Source: Martinezella lusitana (GTDB lineage: Bacteria > Pseudomonadota > Alphaproteobacteria > Rhizobiales > Rhizobiaceae). From it: 64,000 nt of DNA. The stretch lies in NCBI RefSeq assembly GCF_016901135.1, contig NZ_JAFEVL010000073.1:332305-396304 (forward strand), read 5' to 3'. Both the position numbers and the translations under genes were made by a program. Positions 26,625 to 34,797 of the stretch are shown here, piece by piece (positions within the stretch are counted from its first letter, which is position 1; each line of letters opens with the position of its first letter). The notes under the pieces are model-generated. The model saw only the letters and a list, made by a program, of their open reading frames with translations. It was not told where the DNA came from and did not search any database.

Positions 26625-26977
26625 GACTATTCCTTTATGCGATCGCAGCTTCGATATGAGGTATACGCAGCAGACGCATATTTTGTTACACTCTTAGGCT
26701 CGCAATTCTTCGCTAGGGAAACCAACTTTTTGTGTGCACTTGTGATCGGGCCGCCTCGTTCCCAACTCTGATCATATCATTTGATCCTGCTGAGGCCGAT
26801 CGTAGCTTCGAACCCGCGCTTGCCCTTGCGGCGTACCGGATTCGCTTGAGTTGATAGTGACAGTACTGCACGATTGGATTAGGACAATTCCAAAAAGCAG
26901 GAATGTCGGCGCTCCCTTCGGCGCAAAGCCCAGGCCGGCCGACACCGCATAAATTCCAGGATGACGAGGAAGACACC
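26625..26977. other. intergenic region between msrP and ilvD
   Basis: This 353-bp stretch lies between divergent genes and is more AT-rich than its neighbours. It must contain the promoters of msrP and ilvD. I see no RNA gene, attenuator or clear operator in it. Short open frames here have no family resemblance. Confidence 0.6.
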
Positions 26978-28816
26978 ATGCCAGCTTATCGTTCCAGAAC
27001 CACGACCCACGGCCGCAACATGGCCGGCGCACGCGGCCTTTGGCGCGCGACGGGTATGAAGGACAGCGATTTCGGCAAGCCGATCATTGCGGTGGTCAAC
27101 TCCTTCACCCAGTTCGTGCCCGGTCACGTGCATCTCAAGGATCTCGGCCAGCTCGTGGCGCGTGAAATCGAAGCGGCCGGCGGCGTTGCCAAGGAATTCA
27201 ACACCATCGCCGTGGATGACGGCATCGCCATGGGTCATGACGGCATGCTCTATTCGCTGCCGTCGCGCGAGCTCATCGCCGACAGCGTCGAATACATGGT
27301 CAACGCCCACTGCGCCGACGCCATGGTCTGCATCTCCAACTGCGACAAGATCACGCCAGGCATGCTGATGGCTTCGCTCCGTCTCAACATCCCGACGGTC
27401 TTCGTCTCCGGCGGCCCGATGGAAGCCGGCAAGGTTATCATGCACGGCAAGAAGGTCGCGCTCGATCTGGTCGATGCCATGGTTGCTGCCGCCGATGACA
27501 AGATCAGTGACGAGGACGTCGCCACCATCGAACGCTCGGCCTGTCCGACCTGTGGTTCCTGTTCCGGCATGTTCACCGCCAATTCGATGAACTGCCTGAC
27601 CGAAGCGCTCGGCCTGTCGCTGCCCGGCAACGGTTCGACGCTCGCCACCCATTCGGATCGCAAGGAACTTTTCCTAGAGGCTGGCCGCCGTGTCGTCGCT
27701 CTGGCGAAGCGTTATTACGAGCAGGACGATGTGACGGCACTGCCGCGGACGATCGCCAGCAAGGGTGCGTTCGAGAATGCCATGGCGCTCGATATCGCCA
27801 TGGGCGGCTCGACCAACACCGTGCTGCATATCCTCGCGGCAGCGCATGAGGGTGAGATCGATTTCACCATGGATGATATCGATCGCCTGTCGCGGCGCGT
27901 TCCCTGCCTTTCCAAGGTCGCTCCGGCCAAGGCCGACGTTCATATGGAAGACGTACATCGCGCCGGCGGCATCATGGCGATCCTCGGCGAGCTGAACCGT
28001 GCCGGGCTGTTGAACTCCGATCTGCCGACTGTCCACGCCCCGACGCTGGGCGAGGCGCTGGCGCAATGGGATATTGCGGTGACCGACAACAAGGCGGCTC
28101 TGGAGCTCTTCAGCGCTGCCCCTGGCGGTGTCCCGACGCAGGTTGCCTTCAGCCAGAGCGCGCGCTGGGAAGAGCTTGATCTCGATCGTGAAAAGGGTGT
28201 CATCCGCGATGCCCAGCATCCGTTCTCCAAGGATGGCGGTCTCGCCGTCTTGAAGGGCAATCTGGCGCTGGACGGCTGCATCGTGAAGACGGCCGGTGTC
28301 GATGAATCGATCCTGAAATTCTCCGGTCCGGCCAAGGTCTTCGAAAGCCAGGATTCGGCCGTCAAGGGCATCCTCAGCAACGAGGTCGTGGCCGGCGACG
28401 TCGTCGTCATCCGCTACGAAGGTCCGAAGGGCGGCCCCGGCATGCAGGAAATGCTCTATCCCACAAGCTACCTGAAGTCGAAGGGTCTCGGCAAAGCTTG
28501 CGCACTGATCACCGACGGCCGCTTCTCCGGCGGCACCTCGGGCCTCTCCATCGGCCACGCCTCGCCGGAAGCGGCAAACGGCGGCACGATTGGCCTGGTG
28601 CGCGAAGGCGACATGATCGACATCGACATCCCGAACCGCACCATCAGCCTGCGCGTCGACGACGCTGAACTCGCCGCCCGCCGCGAAGCCCAGAACGCCA
28701 AGGGCTGGCATCCGGCTGAGTACCGCAAGCGCAACGTCACCACGGCGCTGAAGGCCTACGCGGCTTTTGCGACCAGCGCGGACCGTGGTGCGGTCAGGGA
28801 TTTGGGCGGGAAGTAA
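26978..28816 (+). CDS. ilvD: dihydroxy-acid dehydratase
   Basis: IlvD converts dihydroxy acids to the 2-keto acid precursors of valine and isoleucine using an Fe-S cluster. The 612-residue protein starts MPAYRSRTTTHGRNMAGARG and contains the cluster cysteine regions (VCISNCDKITPG and ACPTCGSCSGMFTANSMN) and the catalytic GRFSGGTSG segment. The ATG at 26978 follows GAGGAAGACACC; the in-frame ATG at 26903 lacks this and adds unconserved residues. It is monocistronic. Confidence 0.97.
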   Translation: MPAYRSRTTTHGRNMAGARGLWRATGMKDSDFGKPIIAVVNSFTQFVPGHVHLKDLGQLVAREIEAAGGVAKEFNTIAVDDGIAMGHDGMLYSLPSRELIADSVEYMVNAHCADAMVCISNCDKITPGMLMASLRLNIPTVFVSGGPMEAGKVIMHGKKVALDLVDAMVAAADDKISDEDVATIERSACPTCGSCSGMFTANSMNCLTEALGLSLPGNGSTLATHSDRKELFLEAGRRVVALAKRYYEQDDVTALPRTIASKGAFENAMALDIAMGGSTNTVLHILAAAHEGEIDFTMDDIDRLSRRVPCLSKVAPAKADVHMEDVHRAGGIMAILGELNRAGLLNSDLPTVHAPTLGEALAQWDIAVTDNKAALELFSAAPGGVPTQVAFSQSARWEELDLDREKGVIRDAQHPFSKDGGLAVLKGNLALDGCIVKTAGVDESILKFSGPAKVFESQDSAVKGILSNEVVAGDVVVIRYEGPKGGPGMQEMLYPTSYLKSKGLGKACALITDGRFSGGTSGLSIGHASPEAANGGTIGLVREGDMIDIDIPNRTISLRVDDAELAARREAQNAKGWHPAEYRKRNVTTALKAYAAFATSADRGAVRDLGGK

Positions 28817-28820
28817 CTAA

Positions 28821-28991
28821 GCCCCTTCGCCCCGCAAGGCGGGGAGAAGGTGGACTCGAACGGTCGCGCGGAGCGAGACTGTTCGAGGACGGATGAGGGG
28901 CCTTCTCGATATTCACAGCGACAGCAGAGTTTGCCGGCCCTGCGGTCGCCCCTCACCCTAGCCCTCTCCCCGCCTGGGGGGAGAGGGGACG
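28821..28991. repeat. RIME-like rhizobial palindromic intergenic repeat
   Basis: The 170-bp block after ilvD contains three palindromic pieces: CCCCGC/GCGGGG (28830-28835, 28839-28844) followed by AGAAGG, CTCGAAC/GTTCGAG (28855-28861, 28881-28887), and CTCTCCCC/GGGGAGAG near 28964-28985. The phrases CCCCTCACCCTAGCCCTCTCCCC and GGGGAGAAGG are hallmarks (from memory) of the abundant rhizobial intergenic mosaic elements. It may also serve as a bidirectional transcript end. Confidence 0.65.
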
Positions 28992-29014
28992 ACAGCGCAA
29001 GATCCCGTAACTCG

Positions 29015-29362
29015 TCACAGCGGCCGATTGATCTGCTTGTACGTCTCGTTCAGTTCCTTCAAACGATCCTGATAGGACGAGGTCAGGCAGGCGACATCGG
29101 CCGCGCAGGTCTGCCGCTTCTTCAGCCACTCCGTCTGCTGGTCCTGCATCGTGCCGCGCGCGCCCATGGCGAGGAGACCCGAGAGCAGGTCGAACGTCGT
29201 CACCATCTTCACGTCGGCATCGTTGAGTGCCCTGACGTCGCATATCGTCTTCTCATCCGGCTTCAGGTTCTGCGCCTCGCAATCGAAGCTCGCGGCATGG
29301 GAGGTGCCGGCTGCGCTGGAGGAGATGAGGAGGACGGCGGCGGCAAGGCTGTTCAATCGCAT
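29015..29362 (-). CDS. secreted LprI/DUF1311-like protein
   Basis: This is a 115-residue exported protein with a signal peptide (LAAAVLLISSSAAGTSHAASF, split). Downstream it has a cysteine pattern: C near residue 27 (FDCEAQ), C39 (KTICDVRAL), C85-C91 (RQTCAADVACLTSSY). The KTICDVRALNDADVKMV and EWLKKRQTC elements match the DUF1311/LprI family, some members of which inhibit lysozyme. The start at 29362 is chosen for the signal peptide; an upstream in-frame ATG is unsupported. Confidence 0.75.
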   Translation of the reverse strand: MRLNSLAAAVLLISSSAAGTSHAASFDCEAQNLKPDEKTICDVRALNDADVKMVTTFDLLSGLLAMGARGTMQDQQTEWLKKRQTCAADVACLTSSYQDRLKELNETYKQINRPL

Positions 29363-29537
29363 GATTCTGCTCCGGTTGAGGATCTCCAACGCAAAATGCA
29401 TGACAGCATGTTTTTGTTCATCGAACCTGTTTTTTATCGCTGCAAACTTCCATTTATGCTTCATGCTTCCGCCCTCTTTCCTTTCTAGCGTCGGGCGCTA
29501 CAACGTTGTTTCAAGAGCATTAAAAAAGGAAGTTTCC

Positions 29538-30941
29538 ATGCATGTCCTCCTGAGGCGCACCGCCGTTTCGATGATTGCCCTCATCATGGCGATGCCGCTT
29601 TCCGCTGAGGCGCAGACGGCGAAGTCGGTGCCGCAAAGCCAGATGCAGATGCAGCTTTCCTTCGCGCCGCTGGTCAAGCAGACGGCTGGAGCGGTGGTGA
29701 ACGTCTATGCCGAGCGTATGGTGCAGCGGCAGTCGCCCTTCGCCGGCGATCCCTTCTTCGAGCAGTTCTTCGGCCAGCGCATGCCGAATCGCACGGAGAA
29801 GCAGTCTTCGCTCGGCTCGGGCGTCATCGTGGAGGCGAACGGCACTGTCATCACCAACAATCACGTCGTCGACGGTGCAGACGACATCAAGATCGCGTTG
29901 TCGGATGGCCGCGAATTTCCCTGCAAGGTCGTGCTGAAGGATGACAGGGTCGATCTCGCAGTGCTGAAGATCCAGTCGAAGAACGAGAGCTTCCCGATCC
30001 TCCCCCTTGCCAATTCCGATGCGGTCGAGGTCGGTGATCTCGTGCTGGCGATCGGCAACCCCTTCGGCGTCGGGCAGACGGTGACAAGCGGCATCGTATC
30101 GGCGCTCGCCCGCAACCAGGTGAAGAACGAAGTCGGCTTCTTCATTCAGACCGATGCTTCGATCAATCCCGGTAATTCCGGCGGCGCGCTGGTGAACATG
30201 GGCGGCGAGCTGATCGCGCTTAACACCGCCATCTTCTCGCAGGGCGGCGGCTCGAACGGCATCGGCTTCGCCATCCCCGCCAACCTGGTCAAGGTCTTCC
30301 TTGCGGCAGCCGATCGCGGCGACAAATCTTTCGAGCGCCCCTATATCGGCGCTTCCTTCGAACCCGTGACCTCGGATGTCGCCGAAGCGCTCGGCCTGGA
30401 CAAGGTGCGTGGCGCGCTGGTGACCAAGGTCGTCGATGGCGGTCCGGCTGCCAAGGCCGGTCTGAAGCCGGGCGAGGTCGTCACCGCCATCAACAATATC
30501 CCCGTCGAACACCCGGACGCGCTTGGCTATCGTCTGACGACGGCCGGTCTCGGCGCTACCGTGGCCTTGACCGTCCTGGATGGTGGCAAGGAGCATCAGG
30601 CCAGTATGACGCTTGCTGCAGCACCTGAATCCACGCCACGCGCGGAGAAGCTGATCCAGGGTGACAATCCCTTCGCAGGCACGACGGTCGCTAATCTTTC
30701 GCCGCGCGTTGCCGACGAACTGCATCTGCCTCCGGACACCGTCGGTGTCGTCGTCGAGAGCCTTAAGGCTGGCTCTCCGGCCGATCGTCTCGGTTTCGCG
30801 CCGAAGGATATCGTCATCTCCATCAACGGCGTCGCCATCACCTCGACGGACGTGCTACAGCAGACCGTTACTGGCAATCCAAGCTTCTGGCGCGTCGAAA
30901 TCGAACGCGATGGCCAGCGTATACGGCAGTTCTTCCGATGA
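29538..30941 (+). CDS. DegP/DegQ-type periplasmic serine protease
   Basis: The protein is a Do-family protease-chaperone for envelope protein quality control. The 467 residues start with a signal peptide (about 1-25). The trypsin-like domain has the triad H109 (TNNHVV), D139 (DRVDLAVLKI) and S214 (NPGNSGGAL). Two PDZ domains follow (about 275-365 and 385-465). The ATG at 29538 is followed by a proper signal sequence; earlier frames are not. The stop overlaps rarA by 4 nt, an unusual pairing of envelope and DNA repair genes. Confidence 0.93.
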   Translation: MHVLLRRTAVSMIALIMAMPLSAEAQTAKSVPQSQMQMQLSFAPLVKQTAGAVVNVYAERMVQRQSPFAGDPFFEQFFGQRMPNRTEKQSSLGSGVIVEANGTVITNNHVVDGADDIKIALSDGREFPCKVVLKDDRVDLAVLKIQSKNESFPILPLANSDAVEVGDLVLAIGNPFGVGQTVTSGIVSALARNQVKNEVGFFIQTDASINPGNSGGALVNMGGELIALNTAIFSQGGGSNGIGFAIPANLVKVFLAAADRGDKSFERPYIGASFEPVTSDVAEALGLDKVRGALVTKVVDGGPAAKAGLKPGEVVTAINNIPVEHPDALGYRLTTAGLGATVALTVLDGGKEHQASMTLAAAPESTPRAEKLIQGDNPFAGTTVANLSPRVADELHLPPDTVGVVVESLKAGSPADRLGFAPKDIVISINGVAITSTDVLQQTVTGNPSFWRVEIERDGQRIRQFFR

Positions 30942-32254
30942 ATGACGACCTGTTTGCACCGCGGATACCGGAAGAGGTCGCCAACAAGCGACCGCTTGCC
31001 GATCGTCTGCGGCCGCAAACGCTGGCCGAAGTCACCGGCCAACCGCATCTGACCGGTGAGGACGGCGTTCTGCGCCGGATGATCGAGGCGGGTTCGCTGG
31101 GCTCGATGATCTTCTGGGGGCCACCGGGCACCGGCAAGACGACGGTGGCGCGGCTGCTATCGGGCGAGGCGGGCCTGGCCTTCGAGCAGATCTCGGCAAT
31201 TTTCTCCGGCGTCGCGGACCTCAAGAAGGTGTTCGAAACCGCACGTCTGCGCCGAATGGATGGCCGCCAGACGTTGTTGTTCGTCGACGAAATCCATCGT
31301 TTCAACCGCGCCCAGCAGGACAGCTTCCTGCCCGTGATGGAGGACGGCACGGTCATTCTGGTCGGCGCCACAACGGAGAACCCATCCTTCGAGCTCAACG
31401 CCGCTCTTCTCTCCCGCGCCCGCGTTCTGACATTCCACTCGCATGACGAGGAAAGCCTTGAGGAGTTATTGCGTCGCGCCGAAGCGGTCGAAGGCAAACC
31501 GCTGCCGTTGACCGAAGATGCCCGAGCCAGCCTGATCGGCATGGCCGACGGCGATGGCCGCTCGGTGCTGACGCTTGCCGAGGAGGTCTGGCGCGCTGCG
31601 CGCAAGGACGAGCTTTTCGATCCCGACATGCTTGTCAAGATCGTGCAACGCCGGGCTCCGGTCTACGACAAGGCACAGGACGGGCACTACAATCTCATAT
31701 CGGCCCTGCATAAATCCGTGCGCGGCTCCGATCCCGATGCGGCCCTTTACTATCTGGCCCGTATGTTCGATGCCGGCGAAGACCCGCTTTATCTCGGCCG
31801 GCGGCTGGTGCGCATGGCGGTCGAGGATATCGGGCTTGCCGATCCCCAGGCATTGGTGATCTGCAACGCTGCCAAGGATGCCTATGATTATCTGGGGTCA
31901 CCGGAGGGTGAGTTGGCGCTGGCGCAGGCCTGCGTCTATCTCGCCACCGCTCCGAAATCGAATGCCGTCTACACCGCCTTCAAGGCGGCCACGCAGGCAG
32001 CCAAGCAGAACGGCTCGCTGCTGCCGCCCAAGCATATCCTCAACGCGCCGACGAAACTGATGCGCACCGAGGGATATGGCGACGGCTATCATTATGATCA
32101 CGATGAGCCGGATGCCTTTTCAGGCCAGAACTACTTTCCGGAGAAGATGGGCCGACAGACCTTCTACGATCCGCCCGAACGCGGCTTCGAGCGCGAAATC
32201 CGCAAGCGGCTGGACTGGTGGGCAAAGCTGCGCAAGGAGCGCGGCGAGCGCTAG
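30938..32254 (+). CDS. rarA: replication-associated recombination protein A
   Basis: RarA (MgsA) is an AAA+ ATPase acting at stalled replication forks, related to clamp-loader subunits. The 438 residues contain Walker A (GPPGTGKTT, about 51-59), Walker B (LFVDEIHRFN), sensor 1 (GATTENPSFE) and the C-terminal MgsA tetramerisation region (ALHKSVRGSDPDAALYYLARM split). The start overlaps the protease stop by 4 nt. Confidence 0.95.
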   Translation: MNDDLFAPRIPEEVANKRPLADRLRPQTLAEVTGQPHLTGEDGVLRRMIEAGSLGSMIFWGPPGTGKTTVARLLSGEAGLAFEQISAIFSGVADLKKVFETARLRRMDGRQTLLFVDEIHRFNRAQQDSFLPVMEDGTVILVGATTENPSFELNAALLSRARVLTFHSHDEESLEELLRRAEAVEGKPLPLTEDARASLIGMADGDGRSVLTLAEEVWRAARKDELFDPDMLVKIVQRRAPVYDKAQDGHYNLISALHKSVRGSDPDAALYYLARMFDAGEDPLYLGRRLVRMAVEDIGLADPQALVICNAAKDAYDYLGSPEGELALAQACVYLATAPKSNAVYTAFKAATQAAKQNGSLLPPKHILNAPTKLMRTEGYGDGYHYDHDEPDAFSGQNYFPEKMGRQTFYDPPERGFEREIRKRLDWWAKLRKERGER

Positions 32255-32257
32255 ATT

Positions 32258-32587
32258 TCACCTGCCGGTGACGTCCTGCGGTGCCTTCTGTATGCGCGGA
32301 ACCGTTACTCTGTCCACCATTTTGACGCTCGATTCCGCCAGGCTTTTGTGACCTTCCATATCGACCACCAGATGCCAATGGCCGACCTCCGGAATGATCA
32401 GCCGTATTGGCGATTTCTTGGCAACGCCGCCGAGAAACTGGTGCTTGAGGGTTTCCGTGAAGCGCTCGAAATTCGAGCTGTTCATCAGCCGGACATTGGC
32501 GATCGCCGAGAGTGTGATTTCGATCACTGTCCCGGCGAGCTGTTCCTTGAGATCGTAATGGCTGTAGCGAAAGGCAGGCTTCGACAT
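32258..32587 (-). CDS. DUF1883 domain protein
   Basis: The protein has 109 residues. YSHYDLKEQLAGTVIEITL, NVRLMNSSNFERF, SPIRLIIPEVGHWHLVVDMEG (split) match the DUF1883 pattern of a small beta-rich domain. The function is unknown; DUF1883 is sometimes found fused to TIR domains, which hints at signalling. The start at 32587 gives the domain boundary; the longer frame to 32677 adds no conserved residues. Confidence 0.7.
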   Translation of the reverse strand: MSKPAFRYSHYDLKEQLAGTVIEITLSAIANVRLMNSSNFERFTETLKHQFLGGVAKKSPIRLIIPEVGHWHLVVDMEGHKSLAESSVKMVDRVTVPRIQKAPQDVTGR

Positions 32588-32794
32588 TGTGGTCTTGTTC
32601 TTTGCATATCTGGCCTGAAAGCTTACTCGAAAGCGGGTTAAGGAAGCGTTTGGCCGGATGGCTGTCGAAGCCTGCACCCGGGCGGGGGTCTAAAAGCATG
32701 TCGTGCAAAAATGTGCAGCGGTTTTGTGATCACGACATGCGAAGTGTCAGGAACCTAAAGCGCAAGGAGTGAATTTGAAGATTCGCGATGCGCT

Positions 32795-33064
32795 TTAGTG
32801 CAGATTGGACGAGGTGGATACGAAACCATCCAGGTCGAGGACTGCGCCTTCGGGCGCATGGCAGATGTCGGCCGGGTTATGGTTGCATTCTTCAGCCGCA
32901 AAGTGCAGGGCAGCGGCCTCGTTGCGGAACAGGCCGCCGACCAGACCCTGCCGGTCCTGAACGATCCAGCTGCCGCGACGGTCACGGCCGACGATGAAGC
33001 GGGCCGGAGCCGGCAGGAGAGAGCTGTGAGCCGAGCGGCGTTGGATATGCTGTGCGTTTGCCAT
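32795..33064 (-). CDS. small hypothetical protein
   Basis: This 89-residue protein has no transmembrane segment. The core ARFIVGRDRRGSWIVQDRQG-LVGGLF-AAALHFAAEECNH looks like a small alpha/beta domain of a type common in Rhizobiales, reminiscent of DUF2188-like proteins. The ATG at 33064 is preceded by GAGGAAAATCAC, a good ribosome-binding site, and lies 33 bp from the end of another small gene upstream. I cannot assign a function. Confidence 0.65.
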   Translation of the reverse strand: MANAQHIQRRSAHSSLLPAPARFIVGRDRRGSWIVQDRQGLVGGLFRNEAAALHFAAEECNHNPADICHAPEGAVLDLDGFVSTSSNLH

Positions 33065-33096
33065 GTGATTTTCCTCGTGGATCTCTTCGATTGCAC

Positions 33097-33291
33097 TCAA
33101 TGTCCGGCCCAATGCAGCAGCATCTGGAGGACGCCGGCGATGAGAAGGACAAGTCCGAGGCGCGGAGCGACGGCGTGAAGGCCGTCCAGCAACGCGTGTG
33201 AAGAGATGCGCCACTCGCTGGCTGCGAGGGTCGCAGCACGAGGGCGTTGGAGGGGATCGGCGGGTACGCCGGCATGCGTAAAGCGTGACAT
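33097..33291 (-). CDS. small membrane protein, hypothetical
   Basis: This 64-residue protein has one C-terminal hydrophobic segment (LGLVLLIAGVLQMLLHWAGH). An AAGGA ribosome-binding site lies 7 nt before the second of two adjacent ATGs, so I start at 33291. It is probably co-transcribed with the 89-residue protein 33 bp downstream. Coding status rests on the ribosome-binding site and composition only. Confidence 0.45.
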   Translation of the reverse strand: MSRFTHAGVPADPLQRPRAATLAASEWRISSHALLDGLHAVAPRLGLVLLIAGVLQMLLHWAGH

Positions 33292-33437
33292 CATAGTTCC
33301 TTTCCAGTGTCACCGGCACCGTCTGGTCTGCTAAGACCGCTTCGGTTGCCACGCCTTTGAATCTATTGATGAGCCGCTAGGATTTCTATTTGTCTGAAAT
33401 GGCAAAAATATAAAAATCTCATAGGGATGGAGCGGTT

Positions 33438-34379
33438 TTACAATCCCAGCCGGAGGGCATGGAGGGACGCAAGCCGACCGCTGCCGTCAAGCTGGAGCGG
33501 CGCGACTGCTGCCTGGATCGTCGCTGCGGTTTGACTTTCGACGCGGACCAGCGGCAGGCGTACCTCCGGTTCGAAGTCTCTGATGAGTGACAGGGCGTGC
33601 TTGGCCGTTGCGGGCTCGCTCTCTTGTCTCAGCGAGCCGAACAGTGGCCGCAAACGGTCATCGATTGACCGGGCGGCGGCGAGGTGGCCACAGGCGGCTG
33701 AATGCTGCATGGAATGGAAGAGCCGAGGCACGATATTGGCCGCGTCGGAAAAGCAGCCATGACCGCCCGCAATCGTAAAGGCGAGCGCGCTCGTGTCGCT
33801 TGATGTGTAGAGACCGAACCATTCCGGCAGCAGGGGACGCCAAAGATCCAGGCGCGTGATATCGCCGCTGCCATCAGCAATCCCGATAATGCCGGGAATT
33901 TCGGCCAACCGGGCGATCGTCGTCGGAGCGAGATCGATTGCGGTATGCGATGGCTGGTTATGGACGATAAGCGGCAGGTCGGTATGTTCAGCAACCTGCT
34001 CGAAGTGGTGAAGGACACCCTTCTGCGTCGGCTTCGAATAGTAGGGCACCGTCACGAGGGCGGCGCCGGCGCCAAGCCGTTGCGCCTGCAGCGTCTCTTC
34101 CACGGTCGTCGCCGTGTCGTTCGTGCCTGTTGCAACGATGACGGGCGTCCTGCCTTCGGAGAGCTCGACGCAGGTTTCTATGATGCGCATCCGCTCGGCA
34201 TCGGTCAGCGTCGGCCCTTCGCCTGTCAGGGAGCAGGCGAGCAGCCCATCGATGCCGCTCAGCAATTGCCATTCGACATGTGCCGTCAGATTGACGGTAT
34301 CAAGCGCACCGTCGCGAAATGGTGTGACGAGAGCGGTGATCGCACCGCCGATGCGCCTCTGCAAGCTCGGCCTGCTCAT
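33438..34379 (-). CDS. DapA-family protein lacking the Schiff-base lysine
   Basis: This 313-residue TIM-barrel protein aligns with dihydrodipicolinate synthase over its length (GGAITALVTPFRDGALD, SLTGEGPTLTDAER, VPYYSKPTQKG, TSALAFTIAGGHG). Three catalytic positions have changed: the YNVPSRT motif reads HNQPSHT (H140 and H145 for the Tyr and Arg), and the GIKEATG lysine motif reads GIADGSG (A168 in place of Lys161 of E. coli DapA). Classical class I aldolase chemistry is therefore unlikely. It is not the biosynthetic dapA; the true substrate or role is unknown. Confidence 0.8.
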   Translation of the reverse strand: MSRPSLQRRIGGAITALVTPFRDGALDTVNLTAHVEWQLLSGIDGLLACSLTGEGPTLTDAERMRIIETCVELSEGRTPVIVATGTNDTATTVEETLQAQRLGAGAALVTVPYYSKPTQKGVLHHFEQVAEHTDLPLIVHNQPSHTAIDLAPTTIARLAEIPGIIGIADGSGDITRLDLWRPLLPEWFGLYTSSDTSALAFTIAGGHGCFSDAANIVPRLFHSMQHSAACGHLAAARSIDDRLRPLFGSLRQESEPATAKHALSLIRDFEPEVRLPLVRVESQTAATIQAAVAPLQLDGSGRLASLHALRLGL

Positions 34380-34391
34380 GTTCGCGGCGCC

Positions 34392-34619
34392 TCAGAGATA
34401 GTGCAGCACGATGAAGAGCTCCAGGCCGCCAAGCAGCAGTCCGAAGGCGAACATCGCCTGAAAGGTGCGCTTCTCGCGAACCTGACGATTGCGAACCCGG
34501 CGTCCGGGCTGGGTCTTTGCTGTTGGGGCCGACGCGGCAACGCGATGGTGTCTCTCGTCGCTGTCGTGAACGAGGACGCGGATGGATTCCGTCAGATTGG
34601 GTGCGTGCGTGTCGAGCAT
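34392..34619 (-). CDS. small C-tail-anchored hypothetical protein
   Basis: The protein has 75 residues: a basic, probably cytoplasmic N-terminal part (KTQPGRRVRNRQVREKRTF) and one C-terminal hydrophobic segment (MFAFGLLLGGLELFIVLHYL). The ATG at 34619 is preceded by GGAGG at a suitable distance. It ends 12 bp before the DapA-like gene on the same strand, so the two may be one transcript. No family recognised. Confidence 0.55.
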   Translation of the reverse strand: MLDTHAPNLTESIRVLVHDSDERHHRVAASAPTAKTQPGRRVRNRQVREKRTFQAMFAFGLLLGGLELFIVLHYL

Positions 34620-34739
34620 GGCATAGGCCTCCAGATTTCGACGCAAGCGTAATGCCGGGCAGCATAGGAAATCCATTCGCGGCGGGAGGCGAAGAAGTAA
34701 GGGAGATATAAAGAGCCGCGTTGCCGGGGCCTCAGCGAA

Positions 34740-34781
34740 TCTCGCGGCATGCCGCATCCGTTGACGAATGCGGCATGCGAG
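34740..34781. repeat. strong inverted repeat between panE-like gene and small gene
   Basis: GCATGCCGCAT (34747-34757) pairs perfectly with ATGCGGCATGC (34768-34778), and the flanking TCTCG/CGAGA extends it with a short bulge. It lies just after the panE-like stop on the minus strand. No T-tract follows on either side, so I cannot call it an intrinsic terminator. Confidence 0.5.
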
Positions 34782-34797
34782 ATCCGCTGGCGAACCG

